From Thiohalocapsa sp. (lineage in GTDB: Bacteria > Pseudomonadota > Gammaproteobacteria > Chromatiales > Chromatiaceae): a DNA stretch of 64,000 bases. The notes under the pieces were generated by a model, which saw only the letters and a program-made list of their open reading frames with translations, had not been told where the DNA came from and made no database searches. Position numbers and translations under genes: made by a program. The stretch is from the NCBI GenBank assembly GCA_021736785.1, contig JAIPFF010000020.1, positions 23,581 to 87,580 on the forward strand. Direction: 5' to 3'. Positions 9,180 to 17,379 of the stretch are shown here, one piece after another; the stretch's first letter is position 1, and each line of letters begins with the position of its first letter.

Positions 9180-9436
9180 GCGCGCTGGTCCAAGAGCGCG
9201 TCAACCAGCTGCAGGTCTTCCTCCACGGTTTCATCCGCGATGACAAAGCCGTGACCGAAGTGCTCCTTCAGACGGAAGTGGAATTCATCATAGCCAAGGC
9301 CGGCGAGGGCCGCGGCGGCGCCGAAGCTGACCTTGTGCGCATGGTAGAGCCCGGCCGCGAGGAAGAAATCGCTGGCACCCTTGCCGAGGGTCTCCAGCAC
9401 CGGGGCGAAGTCCGGATTGATCGTTGGTGTCGGCAT
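9176..9436 (-). CDS. UPF0175 family antitoxin
   Basis: 86 aa with the UPF0175 helix-turn-helix-like region FFLAAGLYHAHKVSFGAAAALAGL followed by DEFHFRLKEHF. Members are DNA-binding antitoxins that neutralise DUF3368 PIN toxins. The start ATG has GGAG about 10 nt upstream. It precedes and overlaps the toxin gene by 4 bp, so the two are translationally coupled, and autoregulation by the antitoxin is expected from the family. It lies 70 bp after the sigma54 activator gene on the same strand. Confidence 0.85.
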   Translation of the reverse strand: MPTPTINPDFAPVLETLGKGASDFFLAAGLYHAHKVSFGAAAALAGLGYDEFHFRLKEHFGHGFVIADETVEEDLQLVDALLDQRA

Positions 9437-9506
9437 GGTGGGGCTCCGGCCTTGGTCGGCTGAAACGGGTACTTGGTGTCAATAGGTTAACGCAGAACTC
9501 GCGCCA

Positions 9507-11030
9507 TCACGGCTCGGCGCCATGCCGCTTGAGCCAGTTGGTCAGCGTGGTCGCGTTACCGAACCCGAGCAGTCGCGCCGCGCGGGCCTTGTTGTTGCCG
9601 GTGACCCGCATAGCCTGCTCTAGATAGTGCCGAGCCACCCGGTCGATGATGCCGGTGAGGTCGATGCCGCCGCGAACGTCCTGGGCGAGGATCGGGTCTT
9701 CCGGGGACGTCCTTTCAGGACGCGGCAGCAGGGCCTCGCGGGTATCGTCGGCGTCGATGACTGGTCCCGGGGTCCAGACCGCCGCGCGTCGCAGGGTGTT
9801 CAGCATCTCGCGGACGTTTCCCGGCCAGGGGTGTTCGAGGAGGAGCTTTGTTGCGGTAACGGAGAGCTTCTTGGGCTCGTAGCCCGGTTCCGTGGCGCTT
9901 TCCCGGTTGACCTGCTCAAGCAGGCGATCCAGCAACAGCGCCGCGTCCCCATCCCGGTTGCGCAGCGGCGGCAGCTCGATGACGGCGACGGCGAGCCGGT
10001 AGAAGAGGTCCTCGCGGAAGCGCCCTTCGCTGACCTCCCGGGTCAGGCTGCGGTTGGTCGCGGCGATGGGGCGTACATCCACCCGAAAGGGCTCGGTGGC
10101 GCCGACGCGCGTGATCTCGCCTTCCTGAAGCGCGCGCAGGAACCGAACCTGGGCCGACTTGGGCAACTCGCCGATCTCGTCCAGGAACAGGGTACCGGTG
10201 TGGGCAGCCTCGAAAACCCCCTTGCGGGCGCTGGCGGCGCCGGTGAAGGCCCCCTTTTCGTGACCGAACAGCTCGGACTCGATGAGCTCCGGGGCGATGG
10301 CGCCGCAGTTGACGGTGATCATCGGACCATCCCGGCGCGGGCTGGCCTGATGGATGGCGCGGGCGAGCAGCTCCTTGCCGGTTCCGGACTCGCCCTCGAT
10401 CAGGACTGGAATCGAGCGCAGTGCGACGCGTCGCGCCCGGGCGACGACGCGTTGCATGACCTGGCTCTGGTGGATGATGGCGTCGAAGGCCGGCGCGGGG
10501 GGCGGAAGGCCGGCGGTCAGACGGGTCAGCTCGGCGTCCGGGCGTTGCAGCAGGTCCGGGATGAAATCGGCGGAGATCTGAAAGGGCACCGAGACCGTGC
10601 GCACCCCGTGCTGGATCGAGGACTCGATTAGCTCTGCCGGGAAGCGGGTCTTGGCGAGGATGATCCAGACCGCGGCCATGGCCGGGGTGCCGGGGCTGAG
10701 ATGGAAGGTCAGCTGGCCGGCTTCTCCACGGGCGGCCGCTGCCACTTGTGCCGCGATTGCCCTCGCATGCCGGTAGATCGCGTCGAAATCGGTGGGACTC
10801 GGCAGGGTGATTTGGTGCGGAACGATCCGCGCGTCGGTCTGGGGTTCCAACCAGCGGAGATAGGCGTCAGCCTCCTCGGAGGTACAGTCGCACAGCAGGT
10901 CGAGCTTGGAGAAGCGACCGGTCCGGAGGGCTTGTGCAATTGGGCCGATGCCGACCTGCGCAGGCTCGGTCACCGCGCGCAGATCGGTCCGCCCGAGCCA
11001 GCTGATGAGGATGTTGTTCACGCGGCGCAT
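9507..11030 (-). CDS. Sigma54-dependent activator with CARF/RtcR-like sensor domain
   Basis: 507 aa from ATG 11030; a longer in-frame reading to 11501 is rejected because its extra 157 residues look non-coding. Residues 1-165 begin [14 protein letters not shown] and include [13 protein letters not shown] (110-122), typical of Rossmann-like CARF domains that bind nucleotide second messengers. Residues 185-430 are the AAA+ sigma54-interaction domain: Walker A GESGTGKE (213-220), GAFTGA loop (260-265), Walker [10 protein letters not shown] (280-288). The C-terminus has a Fis-type helix-turn-helix ([18 protein letters not shown]). It resembles RtcR, which activates the RNA-repair operon, but no rtcAB genes are nearby. 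Target genes are not evident; no clear -24/-12 promoter was found close by. Confidence 0.85.
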   Translation of the reverse strand: MRRVNNILISWLGRTDLRAVTEPAQVGIGPIAQALRTGRFSKLDLLCDCTSEEADAYLRWLEPQTDARIVPHQITLPSPTDFDAIYRHARAIAAQVAAAARGEAGQLTFHLSPGTPAMAAVWIILAKTRFPAELIESSIQHGVRTVSVPFQISADFIPDLLQRPDAELTRLTAGLPPPAPAFDAIIHQSQVMQRVVARARRVALRSIPVLIEGESGTGKELLARAIHQASPRRDGPMITVNCGAIAPELIESELFGHEKGAFTGAASARKGVFEAAHTGTLFLDEIGELPKSAQVRFLRALQEGEITRVGATEPFRVDVRPIAATNRSLTREVSEGRFREDLFYRLAVAVIELPPLRNRDGDAALLLDRLLEQVNRESATEPGYEPKKLSVTATKLLLEHPWPGNVREMLNTLRRAAVWTPGPVIDADDTREALLPRPERTSPEDPILAQDVRGGIDLTGIIDRVARHYLEQAMRVTGNNKARAARLLGFGNATTLTNWLKRHGAEP

Positions 11031-11616
11031 CTTACTGCATCGCTGTGCCCGCATTGTCAGAGCGGGGAAGCCGCCGTGGAGGAGTTGCTTGTGTCCGCAC
11101 GACGCCATTCCGCCGCCGGGTTGTCCTGTCCGCGCCTTCTCATGGACTGGGATTTGGCCGCGTGGGCGTCGCACGCCAAACACCCGGACGGTGCGCAAAC
11201 GGCCTGTCGCCGTTGCGGAGATGCGCGGGGCCGCAGAGTGAGCGTGCAAAAAAAGGAGGCCGCCTGGAAGAGTCCAGCGCACCCTCCGCATTCCGGTACC
11301 GCGACCGCGGACTGATCGCCACGGGTCCGCCGAGGGGTGATACTGCGATAGGAGCGGCTGCCCGAAGGTTAAGCCCTTAGCGGTCGCGAACAGCCTCAAG
11401 CTGTCGGGGGGGGGCAGTGAGCATTGGGGTGGGTGGGACAGGCACTCGAAGCCGATGATCGACACGAAGGTGTGTAGCCTTCTTGCCACAACAGGCGTCA
11501 CAGACGGACTCTCCCGTGTCCGTTGATGGCCGATACCAGCCTAGAGCCCTGCGGCGCCGTGCGCCCGCTAACAGGTGCATACCGGGCATGGCGAGCGCCG
11601 GTGTCGCCCCACAGGA
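11031..11616. other. Intergenic region upstream of the sigma54 activator
   Basis: About 590 bp without a convincing gene. The short ORFs here have no recognisable domains. A G-rich tract occurs near 11406-11440. No TGGCAC-N5-TTGC sigma54 promoter was noticed on either strand. Confidence 0.4.
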
Positions 11617-12075
11617 TTAGGGCTCGACGCCCAGCGGCGTCGGACACGAGCGATCGGCGATCTCGAACAGCACCTCGCAGTTCTGTTCGACCGCCTCTCG
11701 TAATGGCTGAGGATAGCTCACCAGCATCCGCACCCACCGGCTCTGCGCGTCGCTCAGCTCCGCGTCGGTTGGTGAACGTCCGTGCAGCTCCGCGAAGGCG
11801 CGGATCGCCTCATCTTCCGCGAAGGTCCGACGATGGCGCCACAGCAGGCCGAGTGCAGCGGCGTCGGCTTCCTCGAAGCTCAGCGGCTCGTGGCCTTCTT
11901 CGTACACCCGAACGGCTTCAGGATAATCGGCACTGCGGATCAGGGCGAGGGCGGCACACGACGTCGGCGCGTCGAAGTGCGCTTGTGGTCCCAGCGCCTC
12001 CTCGGCTTGGAGCACCGGCGCGATCAGCACGAGGAGGCAGAGTGTCCAGAAGGCGAAGATGCGGTGATCGGTCAC
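11617..12075 (-). CDS. Secreted hypothetical protein
   Basis: 152 aa with an N-terminal signal peptide (FAFWTLCLLVLIAPVLQA followed by EEAL), so export to the periplasm is likely. The mature part is acidic and helical with two cysteines (CAALAL and NCEVLF). Start is a GTG at 12075 without a strong Shine-Dalgarno. No family was recognised. It sits alone between the sigma54 activator and a small cysteine-rich secreted protein on the same strand. Confidence 0.55.
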   Translation of the reverse strand: MTDHRIFAFWTLCLLVLIAPVLQAEEALGPQAHFDAPTSCAALALIRSADYPEAVRVYEEGHEPLSFEEADAAALGLLWRHRRTFAEDEAIRAFAELHGRSPTDAELSDAQSRWVRMLVSYPQPLREAVEQNCEVLFEIADRSCPTPLGVEP

Positions 12076-12362
12076 GGGCTGAACAGGCTTCGCACCCCAT
12101 GCGGTTCGTTTACTTCTTACTCGTTGGAGCCGTCTTGAACGGATTTCTCTCGCGCCGAGACGAGGGGCGCGACCAACGCGATTAGACTCAAGAGCACTGC
12201 CGAAGCGAGCGCGGCGAGGGAAAGACTCGGTTGCCTTCCTTTCCCCAGTCGTTGCGACACTTCAGGAACTTGATGCCATCGTTGACGAAGCCGAGCAAAA
12301 AACGGACGCGTACCCGCGGCGATGCTGCGCGCGTCATCGGCGGTGGAGTTTCTCGGGATGCC

Positions 12363-12623
12363 TCATCGACTGCGGATGCGGTGTACAGCACCCCCTACGG
12401 CCGCGCATCCCTTCATTGTCGTGCAGCATTCCTGGGAGTTGGTACAGCAGGATGTGTAGCAGAGGAAGGTATTGTCCGGGCAGGTCTTCTGCGCCTTAGC
12501 GCCGTGACCAGTCAGCTTACGCAGTGTCTCCTGGTCCAGCGTCTTCTCGAACTCCGCCGCGGCCGTGGCGCCGCCAGCCACAACAAGCGCTCCTAGGATC
12601 GCCGTCATCAGCACTGCTCTCAT
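12363..12623 (-). CDS. Small cysteine-rich secreted protein
   Basis: 86 aa from an ATG at 12623 with AGG 7 nt upstream. Residues 1-23 are a clear signal peptide (AILGALVVAGGATAAA). The mature part has a dense cysteine pattern (KTCPDNTFLCYTSCCTNSQE followed by CC and GC), eight cysteines within about 30 residues. This suggests several disulphides or metal binding in the periplasm or outside the cell. No family was recognised. The ORF can be extended upstream to 12767 but the signal peptide fixes the start. Confidence 0.6.
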   Translation of the reverse strand: MRAVLMTAILGALVVAGGATAAAEFEKTLDQETLRKLTGHGAKAQKTCPDNTFLCYTSCCTNSQECCTTMKGCAAVGGAVHRIRSR

Positions 12624-13706
12624 CACCTGCGCCCTCTCGCCCGAATCGCTGCACCTCGACGCCGAGCTTAGCGGATGTCGCAGGTCGGATAAACAGGCCC
12701 GATTTCGGCGGTCCCGAGGAGGAGACCGGTAGAGAAGGACAAGCCAACCTGTGCCCAATGCGTGCATTCTCGACCGGTCGCCGCGGATCCCGAACCAAGG
12801 GTCCAGGTCTGCTCAAGCTCGTTATCCGGCCGCGGGACAGGGTGTCGGGTAGCGGCAGTTAAGGCTTATCCGACGCCTACCGCCGGCCGCGGGAACCCGC
12901 CGGTCCCGTCACAACCATCCAGCCCACCGGCTTAGATCACCCACGCCACTCGGCGGTAGGCATAGGATAATCCTTAACAGGTGCTGCCACTGGGCGCCTT
13001 GTCTCTGGCGGTCTGTTGTATGCTCTGAAGCGGACTGCCAGCATAGTGCTATGGCCGCATTCGCGCGTGGCGGGAATGGACGGTTTCCACCGGTTAGCGA
13101 CAGCTGCCCCAAGGGAAGCCTTTCGTGCGGACCGGATCTCGTCAGCGCGAGCTTAGCCGGTTCCCGGAAACGGCGCATGTGTAGCCGATGTAGCCAGAGT
13201 AGCCGGGAGGGGGAGGGATGCGGACAAATGTGCTCGCGGCCCGGCGGCCGGCTACATTGGCTACAACGGCGACATCGCAGGCGCGCAGAGACTTCGTTTT
13301 GGTCCTCGGGGTGTCCGCACAGCCGCAGACGCTGCCAAGCTGGCGCGCTGTCTCGTTGTACTGGCGGCTGAAGTCTCGGCGTTCTGTCGATGACCACCCG
13401 CCCCGCGAGATGCGGCGGATGTAGCCAGTCGTTGGCTACAAGTGGCTACAATCGTCGATTGCCGGCGACTGAATAACGGACCCGCGTCGTGAGGTCGGCA
13501 GCGGATGCTGTGGTGGCCGCGGCGCCGTCAGGTGTCGTCGTCGCCAAGCAGCCGTAGATGAGCGAGTAGGCCGCGCTTGAGACGGCGTGGTCGATGGAAG
13601 GTTGCGTTAGAAGGAGATAGCCCAGACAGGGCAGTGGTCGCTTTACGGGGAAAGCGTCCTGCCGCGCGAGAGCGCCATAAGACTGACGGGCGGGTTGCCG
13701 TCGCGG
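12624..13706. other. Long intergenic region with TGTAGCCA repeats
   Basis: About 1.08 kb without a convincing gene. The middle part (13180-13450) holds eight copies of the motif TGTAGCC or its complement, listed separately. The ORF at 12909-13397 (minus) has proline/arginine-rich, domain-free sequence and is not accepted. Confidence 0.5.
13180..13450. repeat. TGTAGCCA repeat clusters (iteron- or operator-like)
   Basis: Three clusters. Cluster A (13180-13206) has three direct copies with a 9-bp period: TGTAGCCGA, TGTAGCCAG, AGTAGCCGG. Cluster B (13250-13267) has two copies in the opposite orientation, also 9 bp apart: GGCTACATT, GGCTACAAC. Cluster C (13420-13450) starts with a perfect dyad TGTAGCCA-N5-TGGCTACA (13420-13440) followed by one more TGGCTACA. 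The regular spacing and dyad suggest binding of a dimeric or oligomeric protein. The nearest gene is the FlhC-like activator, whose end is about 260 bp away. Confidence 0.6.
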
Positions 13707-14384
13707 TTACCGCGGTAGCGTTTTCTGTTGCGCCCCAGGACTCCCGGTTGGACGACGACCATTCTCGGCCGCTGCCTGCGTCAATTCCCCACTCCATTGC
13801 CGGAACTCGGGCTCGGGCGGCAACAGCAGCGAGCGCGCGAAGAAGTTATCGTCTTGGGGCTGCGTCGCAGGCGGTGCGTCACTGTAGGCTCGGTACAGCG
13901 CGCAGACCGGGCAGGTGCGATCGAACCGGCTCTGGTCCGCGACCAGGTAGAGCACTTCGCAGGCGCGGCAGCCCAGCAGGCGGGCGGTGCCGATGTGCAG
14001 GTCGCGGGCGATGGTCCAGCTTCGGGTCATGTCCAAGCTGTTGTCGATGCCGGCAAGCTCGCGGCAAAGATCGTGGGCGGCGATGGCGGCGTAGATGCTG
14101 CGGGCGCGCGGTGTAGGGGTGCCACGGATGTCGCGGTTGCCGCCGCAGCGGAAGTAGGTCGCGGCGAACAGCGAGGCCTGCAGTTGCATGCGCCGGGTGG
14201 TGATGGCCGCGCCGCCGAGGGCCGGCAGTTGCCCGGACGGCGCCGAGACGCCGTGGTACTCGCGGTAGAGGGCCCGCAGCGCATCGCGGGGGATTTCGGT
14301 CTCCTGGTGGACGATGGAGATCCGCGCGCGCCGCGCGATGAGCTCGATCGCGAGGCGCATGCGTGCGTGGCGTTCGAGCATCAT
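13707..14384 (-). CDS. FlhC-like transcriptional activator
   Basis: 225 aa from ATG 14384 (the next codon, 14381, is also ATG); the start overlaps the stop of the FlhD-like gene (ATGA), so the two are translationally coupled. The sequence RLAIELIARRARISIV followed by LRALYREYHG matches the FlhC N-terminus, and the zinc site is seen as CRAC about residue 165 and CPVC about 20 residues later. FlhC forms a heterohexamer with FlhD. Since no flagellar genes are near and conjugation genes surround it, it probably acts like SetC/SetD of SXT-type ICEs, activating transfer genes. The C-terminus is about 30 residues longer than Escherichia FlhC. Confidence 0.85.
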   Translation of the reverse strand: MMLERHARMRLAIELIARRARISIVHQETEIPRDALRALYREYHGVSAPSGQLPALGGAAITTRRMQLQASLFAATYFRCGGNRDIRGTPTPRARSIYAAIAAHDLCRELAGIDNSLDMTRSWTIARDLHIGTARLLGCRACEVLYLVADQSRFDRTCPVCALYRAYSDAPPATQPQDDNFFARSLLLPPEPEFRQWSGELTQAAAENGRRPTGSPGAQQKTLPR

Positions 14385-14755
14385 CGCCGCGTCGCCTGTT
14401 TGCCGGTCCGACCGCCGCTGGCGTCTGTCCCGCCGTTTTGGTCTGCGAGGTTGCGCAGCAGCAGATGCAGCGCGGTGATGTCGCGCTCCGGTGCTTGGCT
14501 GCAGACGGCCAACAGCTTGTCGGTTGACTCCGGCAGCCGCGGGCGAAAGAGGGTGCCGGGCGTCGTCGCCAAGCGCTCGATGGCTTCCGGCGGCGCGTCG
14601 GCCAGCCAACGGCTGAGCGCGTCGTCCAGACCGAACAGGGCCTCGACCATGTCGATTTGTCCGGAGCGCAGCAGGTCGCGCGCGGTGTGCAGGTAGGCGC
14701 GGTTGAGTTGGTGGATGGCGCCGATCAGGTCGTCGGGGATCACCTGCGCGTGCAT
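14381..14755 (-). CDS. FlhD-like transcriptional activator
   Basis: 124 aa from ATG 14755, chosen because AAGGA lies 5-7 nt upstream and the FlhD-like homology begins just after it. The segment IHQLNRAYLHTARDLLRSG matches the FlhD helix pattern (I-x-x-LN-x-A-Y-L-x-x-A-x-x-L). The family partners with FlhC to bind promoters and recruit RNA polymerase. Together with the overlapping FlhC-like gene it is the likely master activator of the transfer genes (by analogy with SetD/SetC). The Arg/Lys-rich extension to 14872 is not used. Confidence 0.75.
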   Translation of the reverse strand: MHAQVIPDDLIGAIHQLNRAYLHTARDLLRSGQIDMVEALFGLDDALSRWLADAPPEAIERLATTPGTLFRPRLPESTDKLLAVCSQAPERDITALHLLLRNLADQNGGTDASGGRTGKQATRR

Positions 14756-14913
14756 GGTCCTTGGTTCCCGTCGTCGTTGTCTCGTCGTGAAGGCTATGCC
14801 CTCGGCGGCACCTTTCGAAGCACGTTTCGCTCGCTTCGGAGCATCCGATACGGAAATATTCGCCGCCGTCATCGAAGCGTTTCAGGTGTTGCGTGGCGGG
14901 CGTCCCGGGGGGT

Positions 14914-15189
14914 TCAATCCGCCAAGGTCAGCGCCCCCAGGATGCGGGCCCGCTTCGGATTCGCTGTCACCGGGCGGTCATTGTCCGAGCCGCCGAGGCG
15001 CTCCGTCGCGCCTTCGCATCCCGCACTTCCCGGCGCGGCGAATCGCTGTCCGGTCAGCCCGAGCAACGCCAACTGGCGCAGACGATCGGCGCGACCGCGC
15101 GGGCGAAGGCCCGCGAGGGCCGCAAACAGTTCGGGGTGCAGGTCCGCCGTCAGCCGCACCTGGACGCGCAGGGCGTCATCTCCCGCCAT
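14914..15189 (-). CDS. Small ParR/StbB-like partner of the ParM-like protein
   Basis: 91 aa. The ATG at 15189 lies inside the last codons of the ParM-like gene (14-bp overlap), so translation is coupled. The sequence VQVRLTADLHPELFAAL followed by RLRQLALLGL looks like a ribbon-helix-helix domain, as in ParR/StbB-type DNA-binding adaptors that link the actin-like filament to centromere repeats. The tail is basic and flexible. Assignment rests on size, position and the ribbon-helix-helix pattern, not on a strong sequence match. Confidence 0.6.
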   Translation of the reverse strand: MAGDDALRVQVRLTADLHPELFAALAGLRPRGRADRLRQLALLGLTGQRFAAPGSAGCEGATERLGGSDNDRPVTANPKRARILGALTLAD

Positions 15190-16162
15190 AGTAGAAATAG
15201 CCGCGCGCATTGGCGCCGACCGGGTCTGCGGGGACATGCAGCGGCACCCGGTCGAACAGCGTGCGCACCAGCGGCGCGAACAGCGCACTGCCGCCCCCCG
15301 TCAGCAGGATCAAGTCCACCTCGGTGTGCTCGCGGCGCAGATCCCGGCGCAGGGCTTCCAGCGCGACTTGCCCGGTTTGTTTGGCTGCCCGGTCCAGGTA
15401 ACGGGCCAGCGGTATGCGCTCGCCTCGGTAGAGGATGTCTGCCCGTTGCTCGGCCAGCGACCGCTCGATGGCCGCGGTCGGCGGCTTGCCGCCGCGGTCC
15501 GCGCCGATGAAGGCGGCCGCGGCCTCGATCAGCACGCTGGTGGCCTCGAGGCTGGTCCCGGTGGCCGTTCGGCGCAGGTCGCCGTTGACCAGTACGGCCC
15601 AATCCACGGAGAAATAGCCGACGTCGATGACCAGCACCGTGCCGTCGCCGATGACGTCGACGATGTCGTCGCCGGCATGCATCAGCACGTCGATGTAGCT
15701 ACCCACCGGTTGCGCGATGACGCGGACGTCGGCGACTTCGATGACGCCGGGACCGAGCGCATGGCGGCCGAGTATGATGGCGCGCAGCGCTTCCCGGCGA
15801 CCGGCATCCGCGGCCTGCGAGACCGGCAGACCCGTCACCAGCCGGTCGACCCGATCGAAGGGCAGCAACGACAACGCCGACAGCAACAGCGCCCGATAGC
15901 TGTCGCTCGCGGCGTAGTCCGCATGCAGTGCCCGCTGCCAGCCGGAGATCTGCGTCGGCCGCACGCCCACGATCCACTCCTCGCCATCCAGACGGACCGC
16001 AATCCCGGCGGTACCGGCTTGCGACAGGCCTTCCAGTTGCGCGGCGACGTGCGCCCGCGGTGCCGCGATTGCCGGCAGCACGCGAAGTCGCGGTCGCTCG
16101 CCGGCTTGGCCGAAGGCGACCTTCAGGTTGCTGTAGCCGATGTCGAGACCGACGACCTGCAT
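15176..16162 (-). CDS. ParM/StbA-like actin ATPase
   Basis: 328 aa from ATG 16162, which has a perfect AGGAGGT 6 nt upstream; the in-frame extension to 16636 is rejected. Actin-fold motifs: phosphate 1 VVGLDIGYSNLKVAFG (3-18), phosphate 2 VLVIDVGYFSVDWAV (about 175-189) and adenosine motif LILLTGGGSALF (about 290-301). ParM-type filaments push DNA copies apart and are found on SXT-like and other ICEs, where they may stabilise the excised form. It is followed by the overlapping small partner gene. No centromere-like direct repeat array was identified in the immediate upstream region. Confidence 0.85.
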   Translation of the reverse strand: MQVVGLDIGYSNLKVAFGQAGERPRLRVLPAIAAPRAHVAAQLEGLSQAGTAGIAVRLDGEEWIVGVRPTQISGWQRALHADYAASDSYRALLLSALSLLPFDRVDRLVTGLPVSQAADAGRREALRAIILGRHALGPGVIEVADVRVIAQPVGSYIDVLMHAGDDIVDVIGDGTVLVIDVGYFSVDWAVLVNGDLRRTATGTSLEATSVLIEAAAAFIGADRGGKPPTAAIERSLAEQRADILYRGERIPLARYLDRAAKQTGQVALEALRRDLRREHTEVDLILLTGGGSALFAPLVRTLFDRVPLHVPADPVGANARGYFYYGGR

Positions 16163-16770
16163 CGAGACCTCCTTTACGACTTGTAGAACGACTGCCGAGC
16201 GGCTGGGCCGGAGCCCCTGATCCGCTCCCATGTCCCAGTTCGTCCGAGCTCGACGCTCGACGTTTGATCGCGGCGGTTGGAGCGGCCTTCGACGGCCGTC
16301 GCAACGACTGGCGAACGACTGGTCCGGCGCGGCGCAGGATGCCGGGCTTGCGGCCGGCCCGACACCGCGGAAGGTCTGTCCGATGGCCTTCTTTCTCGGA
16401 TGCCGCGGGATCGCGACGCCTCGTACGATGCCGTTGTCGACAGGAAATAGGTGACCGGCAAGAGCGGCCGGGGTCAGGTGGGCGAGGGCGATGGCTGGCG
16501 ACGCCAAGCGCCTGATCCGCGTATCGAAGTGGCGGTTGGTGGAAAGCCTGGCGCGCGCAGGTGCGCAGCGGGCTCGTCGACCGGCCGCAACGCTCGATGA
16601 CGGCTTCCTACCACCTCGACAGGCGGGCGGCCGCAATTGAGCGCGCAGGTGGACTCACGTCCGATCTTCATGGGGCAGGCGATTGATAGAGCAATCTATT
16701 TTCGTGGTGACCAATGCAGCCACTCAAGCGCAGGTCAGCGCCCGCTTTCCGATCGGGCAGGTGACCACGC
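16163..16770. other. Divergent intergenic region, candidate oriT and promoter region
   Basis: About 610 bp between the divergently read ParM-like gene and the MobI-like/TraI operon. In SXT/R391 ICEs oriT lies directly upstream of mobI, so this is the natural place to look. Small inverted repeats seen: CGGCC-TTCGA-CGGCCG around 16281-16298 and GATTG-ATAGAG-CAATC (16682-16697). No nic-site consensus can be assigned, since MobH sites are poorly conserved. No gene is supported. Confidence 0.4.
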
Positions 16771-17379
16771 ATGCCTGAACGCGGCACCGCCACCCCGAAA
16801 TCGCAGGTGACCGGCGGGGCCGCCGGTCACCCGGATAATGGGTGGGCAGCGCCGTCACGACCGCGCGCGGCGGACGATGCCCGAAACCCCGGTCCACCGC
16901 CCGAATCCGAGGTCGCCGTCGCCGCGCTGGCGAACTGGTTCGCGCTGGAGCGCCTGCAGCTGCGCGCCGCCGCGGACACCTCGGAGATCGCGGTCATGGA
17001 ACGCTTGCGCACGGAGCGCCGCCGGCAGGGCGTCGGCCCCGGTGCGGCCCGGCTCGGGCTGCGCATCCGCGAGCCCCGGCGCCCCGGAGGCAGCTTTACG
17101 ATCGAGTGGTTTCGGGTGCAGCGTCGCGGGCGGACCCAATACATCGCCCGTGGCACCGGCGACGCCTATCCGCGATACGCGTTTGCCGGCGCGCTGCCGT
17201 GGGAGCGGGGAATCGCGGTCGAAGCGGAGCAGACCCTGGGGGCGATTCGCCGGCGGCTGCGGCTGATGAAGGACATCGAGCGGCGGGTGGCCGACTTCCG
17301 GGCGAGTGCGCCGCAGTTGCCGGACATTGAGAAGAGGCCCGACCAAAGCCGCGCCGCTGCCGGAGGCGAGTCGGCGTGA
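16771..17379 (+). CDS. MobI-like conjugation protein
   Basis: 202 aa. Start ATG 16771 has AGGTGA 9-11 nt upstream. Residues 1-45 are proline/arginine-rich and probably disordered. Residues 50-190 contain helices and a strand-rich stretch SFTIEWFRVQRR. The gene lies between a candidate oriT region and traI and overlaps traI by 4 bp (GTGA), which is where MobI-type accessory mobilisation proteins sit in SXT-like ICEs. MobI helps the MobH relaxase act at oriT. The assignment comes mostly from context; it could be an unrelated accessory protein. Confidence 0.5.
   Translation: MPERGTATPKSQVTGGAAGHPDNGWAAPSRPRAADDARNPGPPPESEVAVAALANWFALERLQLRAAADTSEIAVMERLRTERRRQGVGPGAARLGLRIREPRRPGGSFTIEWFRVQRRGRTQYIARGTGDAYPRYAFAGALPWERGIAVEAEQTLGAIRRRLRLMKDIERRVADFRASAPQLPDIEKRPDQSRAAAGGESA

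Noticed and set aside
9627..10631. 334-aa plus-strand ORF
   Set aside because: Antisense to the sigma54 AAA+ domain, no recognisable features.
9507..11030. CRISPR-linked system suggested by the CARF-like domain
   Set aside because: No cas gene or repeat-spacer array is visible anywhere in the window.
12909..13397. 162-aa minus-strand ORF over the repeat region
   Set aside because: Pro/Arg/Ser-rich, no domain, no ribosome site, and it runs across the repeat clusters.
14657..16186. 509-aa plus-strand ORF
   Set aside because: Antisense to the ParM-like and ParR-like genes, whose actin motifs are clear.
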